A DNA stretch of 64,000 nt from an uncultured Flavobacteriaceae bacterium (lineage in GTDB: Bacteria > Bacteroidota > Bacteroidia > Flavobacteriales > Flavobacteriaceae), in the NCBI GenBank assembly GCA_947500385.1, contig CANMSA010000002.1, forward strand, positions 62,001 through 126,000. Direction: 5' to 3'. The notes beneath the pieces are model-generated. The model was given only the letters and a program-made list of their open reading frames with translations, did no database searches and had not been told where the DNA came from. Below, one piece after another: positions 1 to 8,522 of the stretch (its first letter is position 1; the number at the start of each line of letters is the position of its first letter). The position numbers were made by a program, and so were the translations under genes.

Positions 1-26
1 TGTGGATAACTTAGGACTTCTTTTAA

Positions 27-1130
27 ATGACTATAAATGAATTGGTTGCGGTTTTAAGACTGCAGTGCATCCCAAATATTGGAGATGTAACCGCTAAAAA
101 ATTGATTGCACACTGTGGTAGTCCAACAGCTGTTTTTGCCGACAAAAGAAAGCAACTTGAAAAGATTGATGGGATAGGAACGATAACCTTACGGGGTTTA
201 CAGGATGCCAAATATCATAAAATGGCCGAGGCGGAAGCGAAATACGTACAGGATAATGGAATCGCTTTAAGCTATTATTTGGATGAAGCATACCCAGAAT
301 ACCTGAAGCATTGCGTTGATGGTCCGTTATTGTTATTTAAAAGAGGGAATATTGATTTAAATGGGCGAAAGATCATCAGCATAGTAGGCACACGAAAGGT
401 GACGAGCTATGGCATTGCGCTTTGTGAGCGCCTCATTTCCGATTTGGTGCCTTTAGATCCTATTATTGTGAGCGGGTATGCCTATGGAGTAGATATCTGT
501 GTGCAAAAAGCCGCTATTAAGCATGGTTTACAAACCATAGGTTGTTTGGCGCATGGCCTCAACCAAACCTACCCAAAGGCACATTCAAAGTTTAATACGG
601 CGGTAGAGGCAAACGGAGGTTTTTTAACCGAGTTTTGGAGTACCAGTACGCCTGAACGAGAGCATTTTTTAAAACGAAACCGAATAATTGCCGGGATGGC
701 AGAGGCCACGGTAGTTATTGAGTCGGCGGAAAAAGGAGGCAGTTTGGTCACGGCCGATATCGCCAACAGTTATAGCCGGGAGGTTTTTGCTTTTCCAGGC
801 AGAGCACAAGATACATATAGCATTGGATGCAACAACCTGATCAAACAACAGAAAGCCCATATGATCACGCAAGCTGCCGACCTGGTGTTCATGCTAGGGT
901 GGGAGTTGGACACAACAGCTGAAAAAGGGATTCAAAAACAACTGTTCGTTTCGTTGGAGAAGACCGAAAAGACCATTTACGACTATTTACATACACAAGG
1001 AAAACAACAGCTTGATAGCATTGCTTTGGAATGTAAAATTCCTATTTTCAAGGTTTCTTCTACCCTGCTTAATATGGAAATGAAAGGGGTGGTACGACCC
1101 TTGCCCGGGAAATTGTTCGAAGCGATATAA
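27..1130 (+). CDS. dprA: DNA-processing protein DprA
   Basis: DprA (Smf) loads RecA onto incoming single-stranded DNA in natural transformation; a cytoplasmic Rossmann-fold protein. The 367 residues show a helix-hairpin-helix region (IPNIGDVTAKKL, about 15-27), the DprA Rossmann core with SIVGTRK (118-124), VSGYAYGVD (148-156) and GGSLVTADIA (237-246), and a C-terminal winged-helix-like segment (about 305-367). Length fits the Bacteroidota family. The ATG at 27 follows a short AT-rich leader and no Shine-Dalgarno is visible. It converges on trpS across a shared bidirectional terminator. Competence itself is not shown, because dprA is kept in many non-competent bacteria. Family call is firm. 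Confidence 0.95.
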   Translation: MTINELVAVLRLQCIPNIGDVTAKKLIAHCGSPTAVFADKRKQLEKIDGIGTITLRGLQDAKYHKMAEAEAKYVQDNGIALSYYLDEAYPEYLKHCVDGPLLLFKRGNIDLNGRKIISIVGTRKVTSYGIALCERLISDLVPLDPIIVSGYAYGVDICVQKAAIKHGLQTIGCLAHGLNQTYPKAHSKFNTAVEANGGFLTEFWSTSTPEREHFLKRNRIIAGMAEATVVIESAEKGGSLVTADIANSYSREVFAFPGRAQDTYSIGCNNLIKQQKAHMITQAADLVFMLGWELDTTAEKGIQKQLFVSLEKTEKTIYDYLHTQGKQQLDSIALECKIPIFKVSSTLLNMEMKGVVRPLPGKLFEAI

Positions 1131-1328
1131 AATCCATTTACGTTCATTCCCTCGAAGGAGGGAATCTACTCGAAGGAGGCAATTGAATCCAACCACAACA
1201 TTTATAATTTACCGACGCATCGGTTTGTTTTCTTTTAGATCATAAGTTGCCCTATTTACGGGAGCTTATCGATAAAACCGGACCTAAAATCGAATGATTT
1301 GATTGAAAGTGCCTACCGCAAAAATCAT

Positions 1329-1352
1329 AAAACCGACCCCATGGTCGGTTTT
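1329..1352. terminator. Bidirectional intrinsic terminator between dprA and trpS
   Basis: A perfect 10-bp inverted repeat (AAAACCGACC / GGTCGGTTTT) with a 4-base loop lies between the two convergent genes. The stem starts with A and ends with T runs, so it can work on both strands. Confidence 0.8.
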
Positions 1353-1359
1353 GTGTACG

Positions 1360-2328
1360 TCAGTATCCTACCTTATTGCGAACTCGGGCGAGTACCTCAT
1401 CAGCTACTTTTTTAGCTTTTTCGGCGCCAAGGGCCAATGCATCATCGATCTCCTGAAGATGACCCATATAGTAATCGAATTTTTCACGCGCTTCGCCAAA
1501 TTTTTCAAGAACAACCTCATAGAGGGCCTGTTTGGCATGACCATACCCATAGTTGCCTGCAAGGTAATTGGCGCTCATTTCTTCGATTTGTTCTTGTGAA
1601 GCCAAGATTTTGTACAAAGCGAATACATTATCGGTACTTGGATCCTTGGGGTCCTCCATGGGCGTACTATCCGTTTGAATCCCCATGATCTGCTTACGCA
1701 GTTTTTTATCCGTTTGAAAAAGGTTGATCAAATTCCCTTTGCTCTTACTCATTTTTGCCCCATCGGTTCCGGGAACATACATGGTAGCTTCTTGTACCTC
1801 GGCTTGGGGAACCACGAATGTTTCACCAAACTTGGCATGGAAACGCGCCGCTACATCCCGCGTCATTTCCAAATGTTGAAGTTGGTCTTTTCCCACAGGT
1901 ACGGTATGCGCATCATATAATAAAATATCCGCCGCCATCAACATTGGGTAGGTAAACAGGCCCGCGTTTACGTCTTCCAAACGATCCGCCTTGTCTTTGA
2001 AAGAATGCGCCAAAGTGAGTCGTTGGTAGGGAAAAAAACAACTGAGGTACCAAGAAAGCTCCGTTACCTGAGGAACATCGCTTTGTCTATAAAAAACTGT
2101 TTTTTCGATATCGAGGCCAAAAGCCAACCATGTGGCCGCCGTAGCATAGGTGTTTTGGCGCAATTCTTCCCCATTTTTTATCTGGGTAAGCGAGTGCATA
2201 TCGGCTATAAAAAGGAAGGAGTCGTTTGTTGGATCCTCGGCCATCTGTACGGCGGGTAGGATAGCCCCTAAGATATTTCCTAAATGTGGTACTCCCGTAC
2301 TTTGTATCCCTGTTAAAATTCGTGGCAT
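1360..2328 (-). CDS. trpS: Tryptophanyl-tRNA synthetase
   Basis: Charges tRNA-Trp with tryptophan in the cytoplasm. It is a class I synthetase: the HIGH-type motif is PHLGN (residues 14-18 of the chosen start) and the KMSKS loop is present exactly (192-196). The reading frame is open further upstream (to 2418), but the start at 2328 gives MPRILTGIQSTG, the normal N-terminus, and 322 residues, the usual length. A TAnnTTTG element at 2350-2357 lies just upstream and would make the longer start impossible. Divergent from the acyltransferase gene. Confidence 0.95.
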   Translation of the reverse strand: MPRILTGIQSTGVPHLGNILGAILPAVQMAEDPTNDSFLFIADMHSLTQIKNGEELRQNTYATAATWLAFGLDIEKTVFYRQSDVPQVTELSWYLSCFFPYQRLTLAHSFKDKADRLEDVNAGLFTYPMLMAADILLYDAHTVPVGKDQLQHLEMTRDVAARFHAKFGETFVVPQAEVQEATMYVPGTDGAKMSKSKGNLINLFQTDKKLRKQIMGIQTDSTPMEDPKDPSTDNVFALYKILASQEQIEEMSANYLAGNYGYGHAKQALYEVVLEKFGEAREKFDYYMGHLQEIDDALALGAEKAKKVADEVLARVRNKVGY

Positions 2329-2349
2329 GCGAAGGTATTTATAAGTGGA

Positions 2350-2357
2350 CAAAGGTA
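2350..2357 (-). promoter_or_regulatory. Candidate -7 element for trpS
   Basis: TACCTTTG on the minus strand matches the Bacteroidota -7 consensus TAnnTTTG and lies about 22 bp before the chosen trpS start. No good -33 TTG was found at the right distance, so this is tentative. Confidence 0.35.
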
Positions 2358-2401
2358 AAACAAATCGTAAAAAGCGAAGTGAAATTGCTATTTTTGATTT
2401 T

Positions 2402-3163
2402 ATGGGTACCCTTATCAAAAATATTGGGCATACACTTTACCGAATCTGGTTTTATATCTTGGTCGCAGTCCCTATTATATTATTGTTCCCTTTTCTGTTG
2501 CTATGCTCCTTATCTGAAAAAACCTATCCGCAATTTTTCTGGATAGCCCGTAACCTTTGGGCAAATTTCATTTTGTACGGTATGGGCTGCTTTCCAGCAG
2601 TAACATGGGAGCAACGTATTGAAAAGGGGAAAAGTTATATGTTGGTCGCCAATCATACCAGTATGCTCGACATTATGTTGATGTTGAAAATAAGTAAGAA
2701 CCCTTTTGTGTTTGTTGGAAAAAAAGAACTTTCCAAAATACCATTGTTCGGATTTTTTTTTAAAAGGGTCTGTATTATGGTCGACCGAGAGGATACGCGA
2801 AGCAGAACCGGGGTATACCGCCGTGCCCAGCGTAGATTGAACCAAGGCCTTAGCATTTGCATTTTTCCGGAGGGTGGTGTGCCAGATGAGTCAATTTTAC
2901 TGGACAGCTTTAAGGACGGCGCTTTTAAAATGGCCATTGCCCATAAAATACCGGTCGTTCCGATGACATTTTATGACGGAAAGAAAAGATTTTCTTTTAC
3001 TTTTCTAAGTGGGGGGCCGGGAGTATTGCGGGCCAAGGTGCACGCATTTTTTGAAACAGGAATCCTGTCCGAAGAAGATAAAATTACTTTTCGAGAAGAG
3101 GTACGAGACGTTATCTTAGACGAACTATCAACTTCTAACGAAGCAAAAATCGCTACCGGGTAA
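2402..3163 (+). CDS. PlsC-like lysophospholipid acyltransferase
   Basis: Likely 1-acyl-sn-glycerol-3-phosphate acyltransferase, making phosphatidic acid at the inner membrane. It carries a hydrophobic N-terminal segment (about 17-36), the catalytic H-x4-D box HTSMLD (85-90) and the FPEGG block (155-159) of the PlsC family. The frame is open from an ATG at 2345, but the ATG at 2402 (253 residues) avoids a lysine-rich leader that family members lack and avoids overlap with the trpS promoter; this start is inferred. Its stop lies 4 bp from the stop of the convergent oxidoreductase gene. Paralogues act on other lysolipids, so the exact substrate is open. Confidence 0.85.
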   Translation: MGTLIKNIGHTLYRIWFYILVAVPIILLFPFLLLCSLSEKTYPQFFWIARNLWANFILYGMGCFPAVTWEQRIEKGKSYMLVANHTSMLDIMLMLKISKNPFVFVGKKELSKIPLFGFFFKRVCIMVDREDTRSRTGVYRRAQRRLNQGLSICIFPEGGVPDESILLDSFKDGAFKMAIAHKIPVVPMTFYDGKKRFSFTFLSGGPGVLRAKVHAFFETGILSEEDKITFREEVRDVILDELSTSNEAKIATG

Positions 3164-3167
3164 GCTG

Positions 3168-4493
3168 CTAAAAGTCCCTGTATTGGCTATCTAGGTATTT
3201 ATTGGCCTCATTTTCGGCAAATTGTGCCGCAGCACTGTCCCAATGCAAGGTTTGATTTGGGAATCGCCCTGCAATAACACCCAATAGTATTGTTTCGGTG
3301 AGTCGGGATGCGTATGAAAAGGGAGCGCTGCATTCGGCCTTCCCCAAACAGGCATCAACAAACTGGTGATAGTGTTTTTTACCCTCTGAATCGTAATCCC
3401 GTACCGGAGCGCCCAAATTGAAGGCTTCAACATCGATTTCTTGGTAGGCGCCGTCAACGATCAATTGCGGCAATTTCATAAAATGCGGAAGGTACAAACG
3501 CCCTTTCTCCCCCATGAACATGGCGCCTTGATCATGCAGTTTTTCCCCATTGGGCAAGGTTAGGTCTTCTCTTTGCTTATCGGCCCCCTCCCCATCGTAC
3601 CAAACCCATTTCAAGGTATCGGTAGTATACTTGGTTCCCGGAAACTCATAAATCACCGTATTTTGCTCCGGGTATCCAAATCCGTTCGGGTTTCTGCAAT
3701 GGTTTGTGATGGTCTTAGGAACATCCAACGCGAGAGCGTTGTACGGGGTATCAAAAATATGGACCCCCATATCTCCTAATGTGCCACAACCATAGTCTAC
3801 TAACTTGCGCCAATTCTGCGGATGGTAAGTACCTTCCTTAAAAGGACGTTCGGCAGAGGTTCCCAACCAAAGGTTCCAGTTCAGGCTTTCAGGAATTGGA
3901 TCACTTCCTTCGGGCACGGCGCCATCATACCCCCAATTTTTTGGTGACCAGGCTCTCACGGTATGTACTTTCCCAATAATTCCCGATTGAATCAATAGCG
4001 TCGCCAACTTATAATCGTAAAACGAATGTACCTGAATACCCATTTGGGTAACGAGTTTTTTTTCCTCGGCCATTTTGCGCATAGCACGGGCCTCGGTAAC
4101 ATGATGGGTCAAAGGCTTTTGACAATAAACCGGTTTGTTCATTTCCATGGCCAGCATTGAGGCCGGGGCATGTGTATGATCCGGAGTGGAGACCACGACT
4201 GCGTCTATCTCGCTTCCCATATCGGAGAGCATGGTTCTATAGTCCATGAAACCCTTTGCAGAGGGGTGCAGTGCCATTGCCTTTGCAAGGTTGCCGGCAT
4301 CTACGTCACATAAGGCGACGACATCAACCATTGTATGTGATGAGATGGCCTTTAAATCTTCACCTCCCATATTACCAACACCAATATGTGCGGTTCGCAA
4401 ACGCTTTCCCTTGTTGTAAGCCCAAACTCCCGATGGGAGCAAGGCAAAAGTAGATAAGGCAGCAGTACTCTTTAAAAATTCCCGTTTGTTCAT
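3168..4493 (-). CDS. Gfo/Idh/MocA family oxidoreductase, exported
   Basis: NAD(P)-dependent sugar dehydrogenase of the Gfo/Idh/MocA superfamily, 441 residues. The N-terminus reads MNKREFLKSTAALSTFALLPSG, a signal-like segment with KR rather than RR, as seen in many Bacteroidota members thought to be exported. The Rossmann motif GVGNMG (about 38-43) and the conserved lysine in CQKPLTHH (about 125-132) are visible. It lies 75 bp upstream in coordinate of the DUF1080 gene on the same strand, so it is transcribed after it. Such pairs act in periplasmic conversion of sugars via 3-keto intermediates (family knowledge); the substrate here is not known. Confidence 0.88.
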   Translation of the reverse strand: MNKREFLKSTAALSTFALLPSGVWAYNKGKRLRTAHIGVGNMGGEDLKAISSHTMVDVVALCDVDAGNLAKAMALHPSAKGFMDYRTMLSDMGSEIDAVVVSTPDHTHAPASMLAMEMNKPVYCQKPLTHHVTEARAMRKMAEEKKLVTQMGIQVHSFYDYKLATLLIQSGIIGKVHTVRAWSPKNWGYDGAVPEGSDPIPESLNWNLWLGTSAERPFKEGTYHPQNWRKLVDYGCGTLGDMGVHIFDTPYNALALDVPKTITNHCRNPNGFGYPEQNTVIYEFPGTKYTTDTLKWVWYDGEGADKQREDLTLPNGEKLHDQGAMFMGEKGRLYLPHFMKLPQLIVDGAYQEIDVEAFNLGAPVRDYDSEGKKHYHQFVDACLGKAECSAPFSYASRLTETILLGVIAGRFPNQTLHWDSAAAQFAENEANKYLDSQYRDF

Positions 4494-4568
4494 AGTTTGG
4501 TCGTTTTTCTCGGTAATCGCGTATTATATTTATTTTCCACACTTTACAGGCCGGCCGTGAGGCGCTTG

Positions 4569-5318
4569 CTACAAAGGCTTGATCTTTATATTTTTAAACC
4601 ATAAGGGGCTATCATGATCTTGTAGGCCAATGTAACCTGTTTTAAAAGTACCATATTTTGGAAAATCTTTCCATTTTCCGCTGGCTTTTCTTTCTTGCCA
4701 TGCAGCTGACCAAGGAATAAAGGAGAGTATTTTTTTACCATTCAGCCAATGCTCTACCAAGGCAGGGGTAAATCGTATTCGAGCGCTGTTCCATTCCCCT
4801 GCGGGCTTAACAATTTTTTGATGTATATCTGGTACATGCATGGCATAGTCTGCCCCTGTTTTTTGCCATTCCTGTAAAGTAGCATTATTTATTTTCTCCC
4901 ACTTTAAATCATCTAGTAACTGGTACTCGGGAGCCACTTCGGCAGGCCCGTCAAAACCTTCAGGTAAGTGATAAAAGATACCGCTGTTGCCTCCTTCAGA
5001 AATTTTCCATTCCAGGTACAATTCGAAATTTTCAAACTTCTGGGCGGCATAAATAATATCCTTGCCTCCCTTGTGGTCTGCCTCGTTCCTTTTTTCGGTA
5101 TCAAATGTGAGGGCTCCGTCCTTTATGATCCATTGCGACGGGAGCGAATCGCCGTTATAGGCACGCCAACCGTTTGTACTGGTACCATCAAATAGAATGA
5201 TCCATTCATTCGAGCTGGTTTTTTGTGGAACCTCTGGCTTGGCAGTATCTTTCTTGGGCGCCTTTTTGCAGGCAAAAAACAGGCACATGGCCAACAATAA
5301 ACCAATTGGTTTTTTCAT
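4569..5318 (-). CDS. DUF1080 (3-keto-disaccharide hydrolase-like) lipoprotein
   Basis: A 249-residue lipoprotein: signal peptide with lipobox LFFAC (Cys17), then a DUF1080 concanavalin-like domain with DGTSTNGWRAYNG, GGNSGIFYHLPEG, EYQLLDD and the closing GYIGLQDHDSPLWFKNIKI. DUF1080 proteins have been linked to cleavage of 3-keto-glycosides produced by Gfo/Idh/MocA enzymes, and the neighbouring gene is exactly such an oxidoreductase. The residues after the lipid cysteine (KKAPKKD) lack an acidic export signal, so it may stay in the periplasm (inference). Function beyond the family is not proven. Confidence 0.88.
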   Translation of the reverse strand: MKKPIGLLLAMCLFFACKKAPKKDTAKPEVPQKTSSNEWIILFDGTSTNGWRAYNGDSLPSQWIIKDGALTFDTEKRNEADHKGGKDIIYAAQKFENFELYLEWKISEGGNSGIFYHLPEGFDGPAEVAPEYQLLDDLKWEKINNATLQEWQKTGADYAMHVPDIHQKIVKPAGEWNSARIRFTPALVEHWLNGKKILSFIPWSAAWQERKASGKWKDFPKYGTFKTGYIGLQDHDSPLWFKNIKIKPL

Positions 5319-5489
5319 CGTAACGTATTGCAGTTGAATCGCTAGAAGGTACTAGCGAGTTACAATGTACTGAAAAATGCTAAATGTTCAAACTAGGGGA
5401 ACGCACGTAAATACATCCTTGTTACAATGAAAAATGCATGGCTTTTAGAATGTTGGATCGCGCAATTGATCAACGGCTTCGAAGGGATA

Positions 5490-5523
5490 TCCAGAAAAAC
5501 GCCCTGATGTTACTATCAGGGCG
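5490..5523 (-). terminator. Intrinsic terminator after the barrel-protein operon
   Basis: A 9-bp perfect stem CGCCCTGAT / ATCAGGGCG (5500-5508 and 5515-5523) with a 6-base loop is followed on the minus strand by GTTTTT. It lies about 95 bp past the stop of the 5618-7234 gene. The rest of 5319-5617 holds no gene. Confidence 0.75.
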
Positions 5524-5617
5524 CGAAAGGGGTCATTGCGCTCCACAACGACCAACCTAACCAACATTCGTATATATCTTACACTTCTTTTTTGAAGAGG
5601 TGCTATGAAAGTCATTT

Positions 5618-7234
5618 TTAGAAGCGGAAACTTAAGCCGCTATAAATACCAACTGAAAAGGGCTGAAACGTGCCATCAACATCCGAAAAAGTATTTAGCT
5701 GGTATTTAAAAACAGGTTCAATATTCAATTTTACCTTCGGCGAAAAATCATAGTCGAACCCAAGCCCAACATTGGTACTAAAGTTGACGCTGTTTATATT
5801 ATTTGCCTCCCCCATTTCGAGCGTTTGATTACCTGAGGTAAGGGATACCGAGTTATCGATCAAGAACAACGAACTGACCCCACCAATTAGATTTACTCCG
5901 AATTTCTTATCGATCAAGGCATAGTTGAGTTCCAAAGGTATCTCTAGATACTCAAACTGTTGGGACATAGTTCCATCTCGCGTTGCCTGCGGAGCGTTCA
6001 CATCAAGGGGGGGCTGTAGATCAAAATTGTCGTTAACGCCTTGCGAAGTTGGCCCGGCCTTGCTCTGAACCACAAGACTTCTAGAATTCGCGGCATAGTC
6101 GATATTGTCTATCTGACCGGTTGCCGAACCCTGTAAAGAAGAAGAGAATGCGATATCGTCCGTACCATAGCCATAATCTACTTTATGAATTCCTGATCGC
6201 ACACTTAGCCTGCTATTTAGCTCATAGGCAATGGAAAGGCCATAACTAAGATTGGTCTCTCCCGATTTTGAGTTCTCGACAAAAATTGAATGTACCGGCG
6301 AACCTTCCCCAAAAGAACTGTAGAAAACAGGTGCAATACTGGCTCCTGCAGACCAACGGCTGTTGCTATTCTCTGCAACCAATTCTTCTTCCTCTTCCTG
6401 TACTTTGATTTCATCGAAAATCGATTTCTTTTTGGTATCGGGAACAGTGTCGTTTACCGCAATGGTATTGGTATCATTATCTTTTAAAGCACCTTTGAGA
6501 ACCGCATCCACTTCTTCTTTGGTGCCCTGCCCTTTATTGTCGGTATCAAGGGCGTTTTCCGCAATTCCTTCCGTGGTCTTTTCAGAAGGTGATTTTATTG
6601 ATTCTATGGTATTTAGGTTTTTGGCATCCGTAGCATTCGCAACTGCATTCCCTGACTTTTGGGGTAGCTGTTGTACAGTTCTATCCGATCGTGATTCCGC
6701 TCCTTTTTCTTCCGAACCATCTGCATCGGCAACCTTGGTTCGGTTCTTTTGCAGGGCAGGTGCCAGTTTTTTAAAGGAATCGGTTTTCTTATCGACATCT
6801 TGAACTCCCTGCTCCCTAACTTCTTTCCCGTTCGCAGTATAGGCCTCGTTTTCAGGGCTGGTGGGGTCAGAGGTTTCCATATTCGAAGGAGTGTCCTCGT
6901 TGGTGTCGACAATGCCATTGTTCCCTTCTTCCATTTGCTTCTGGAGAGGAATCTTTGATTCTTGCTTGGAATCTACCTGGTTGGTATCTTGCTCAACGGT
7001 GGTAATCGGATTTTGGCTGTTACCGGTCTCGGTTGAAAAAGGATTGATTAGCCAAATTCCGGCTAACAGCACCGCCGCTGCGCCACCAAGCTTCCACCAA
7101 AATGGAATCACCTTTCGTGACTTTTCTTTTTTGTTTAACGCTGCTTCGAGGGACTGCCAGACTTTTTCATCTGGCGTCTCATGAAAGTCCTGGAATTTCT
7201 CCCGAAACAGTTCGTCTAATTTCTTTTTGGCCAT
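5618..7234 (-). CDS. Membrane-anchored protein with C-terminal outer-membrane beta-barrel
   Basis: 538 residues in three parts. Residues 1-40 are charged and cytoplasm-like (LFREKFQDFHETPDEKVWQSLEAAL, a recurrent N-terminus in flavobacterial proteins encoded beside ECF sigma factors). Residues 47-64 form one transmembrane helix. Residues about 66-285 are a low-complexity Glu/Asp/Thr/Asn-rich linker, and 290-538 form alternating strands typical of a small outer-membrane barrel, ending in GIYSGLSFRF with the usual terminal phenylalanine. It is encoded 24 bp after the sigma-factor gene, so the N-terminus may act as an anti-sigma or sensing element (inference). A simple porin-family annotation would miss the helix. 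Confidence 0.75.
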   Translation of the reverse strand: MAKKKLDELFREKFQDFHETPDEKVWQSLEAALNKKEKSRKVIPFWWKLGGAAAVLLAGIWLINPFSTETGNSQNPITTVEQDTNQVDSKQESKIPLQKQMEEGNNGIVDTNEDTPSNMETSDPTSPENEAYTANGKEVREQGVQDVDKKTDSFKKLAPALQKNRTKVADADGSEEKGAESRSDRTVQQLPQKSGNAVANATDAKNLNTIESIKSPSEKTTEGIAENALDTDNKGQGTKEEVDAVLKGALKDNDTNTIAVNDTVPDTKKKSIFDEIKVQEEEEELVAENSNSRWSAGASIAPVFYSSFGEGSPVHSIFVENSKSGETNLSYGLSIAYELNSRLSVRSGIHKVDYGYGTDDIAFSSSLQGSATGQIDNIDYAANSRSLVVQSKAGPTSQGVNDNFDLQPPLDVNAPQATRDGTMSQQFEYLEIPLELNYALIDKKFGVNLIGGVSSLFLIDNSVSLTSGNQTLEMGEANNINSVNFSTNVGLGFDYDFSPKVKLNIEPVFKYQLNTFSDVDGTFQPFSVGIYSGLSFRF

Positions 7235-7258
7235 CTTATTAATGGTTTATGCAATTTT

Positions 7259-7873
7259 TTAAATTTTCTTTTTCAAAATACTATTTTCCAATGCCGACAA
7301 TCGTACTGTACGTTTTTTAGGCATTAGAAAAAACAAGACCCCAATAATGGCCTTGTCTTTGTTGGCTTCTATTTTTTCCTTCAAAAGCATTCTGGCCCTT
7401 GCCAAATTAGATTTAGAGGTGCCGGTCGAGGTGCCCAATTGTTCCCCGATTTCCCTATGGGTGTATCCATCCATCACATACATATTAAAGGTGAGGCGAT
7501 ACTTATTGGGCAACTCTTGAATATAGCTCAGAAGTGTATGCAGATTAATGTCTGCATAACTCGATTCTACCACTACTTCCTCTTCTATATTTTCCGAAAC
7601 CACATTCAGGTGGTCTTTTTTTCGGTATTTCTGTAAAACCGTATTCACGGTAATTCGTTTCATCCATCCTTCAAAAGAACCTTTGGACCCAAATTGATGG
7701 ATTTTATCAAAAATGGTCATAAAACTGTCGTGAAGACTATCTTCAGCCTCCGTTTTATTGCGCGAGTACTTTAGGCATATCCCGAACAATACCCCCGAAT
7801 ATTTTCGGTACAATTGTTCTTGTGCCTTCCGATTTCCCTGCTTACAGTCGTCTATGAGCTCTTCTAAACTCAA
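7259..7873 (-). CDS. RNA polymerase ECF sigma factor
   Basis: A 204-residue sigma-70 family factor of the ECF type. Region 2 spans about 10-75 (AQEQLYRKYSGVLFGICLKYSRN, then AEDSLHDSFMTIFDKI) and region 4 about 110-168 (LPNKYRLTFNMYVMDGYTHREI, then GTSTGTSKSNLARARMLLKE). A C-terminal tail of about 30 basic and hydrophobic residues follows. It sits between a lipoprotein gene (23-bp gap) and the helix-plus-barrel gene (24-bp gap), on the same strand, so the three probably form an operon. The regulon is unknown. Confidence 0.93.
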   Translation of the reverse strand: MSLEELIDDCKQGNRKAQEQLYRKYSGVLFGICLKYSRNKTEAEDSLHDSFMTIFDKIHQFGSKGSFEGWMKRITVNTVLQKYRKKDHLNVVSENIEEEVVVESSYADINLHTLLSYIQELPNKYRLTFNMYVMDGYTHREIGEQLGTSTGTSKSNLARARMLLKEKIEANKDKAIIGVLFFLMPKKRTVRLSALENSILKKKI

Positions 7874-7896
7874 AATTGTTGGTTAGATTTTGTTGG

Positions 7897-8310
7897 TTAG
7901 TTAATGGGAACTTCAATCTCAAGGTACTGCGCATCTCCATTTTCATCCTCTCCCTGCCAAAAACGGAATAGGTAGTCTTGATTGTGCAGCACTACGAAAT
8001 TAAAAGTCGCTTCTACTTCTTCCAACTTCTCGTTACATTCTCTATCAGTGATGACCGATCCGACCACTACAACGTTGCGGGTCGTCGTTGCCTCTTCAAC
8101 CACGTCGAAACCCTCAAAAAAGGTACAGTCGTCGGGTCTGTTATAGGTCACCGTAATTTGGTATTGGCCGTTCAAATCAAACGACTCAGGCACTTCTGCT
8201 GCTACCACTTGTAATGCTGCAAAGTGAAAATTGACACCATCATCATTGTCACATGAATTGATACCAACAGCCAGCAGTACGATGCCTATAAGTATAGCAA
8301 AACGTTTCAT
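7897..8310 (-). CDS. Small lipoprotein of unknown function
   Basis: 137 residues with signal peptide and lipid cysteine at SCDNDDG (Cys20), followed by acidic residues that resemble the Bacteroidota surface lipoprotein export signal. The mature part is a short beta-rich domain with two further cysteines (CTFFEG and RECNEK) that could pair. First gene of the presumed operon with the ECF sigma factor and the barrel protein. I do not recognise the family. Confidence 0.75.
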   Translation of the reverse strand: MKRFAILIGIVLLAVGINSCDNDDGVNFHFAALQVVAAEVPESFDLNGQYQITVTYNRPDDCTFFEGFDVVEEATTTRNVVVVGSVITDRECNEKLEEVEATFNFVVLHNQDYLFRFWQGEDENGDAQYLEIEVPIN

Positions 8311-8468
8311 AGGTTTCTTTTTACTGAATTTTAGACGCTTTTACGAGCCACTATCTACCCGAAAAGGAGCCAACCGGTATGCAGTACGATCGAAATGCAC
8401 CTTCAATTCAATAGAATAGATGATAAAAGCCTTTGATGGTTGCGTAATGGACGCAAAGTTCGTCCAAA

Positions 8469-8491
8469 ACCGCTTTTTTTGGTCGAGCGGT
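8469..8491 (-). terminator. Weak hairpin after recA
   Basis: A 6-bp stem ACCGCT / AGCGGT with an 11-base A/T-rich loop lies about 30 bp after the recA stop on the minus strand, followed by only three T. Possible terminator, weak. Confidence 0.35.
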
Positions 8492-8522
8492 GTTTAAAAA
8501 ACGAAAATGATACGAAAACCAG

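Noticed and set aside
1-9. Perfect DnaA box (TTATCCACA on the minus strand) at the left edge
   Set aside because: Only one box is seen, no AT-rich unwinding region or dnaA is in the window, and single 9-mers occur by chance; it cannot be called an origin.
6363-6803. 146-codon plus-strand ORF opposite the barrel protein
   Set aside because: Shadow of the low-complexity linker of the gene on the other strand.
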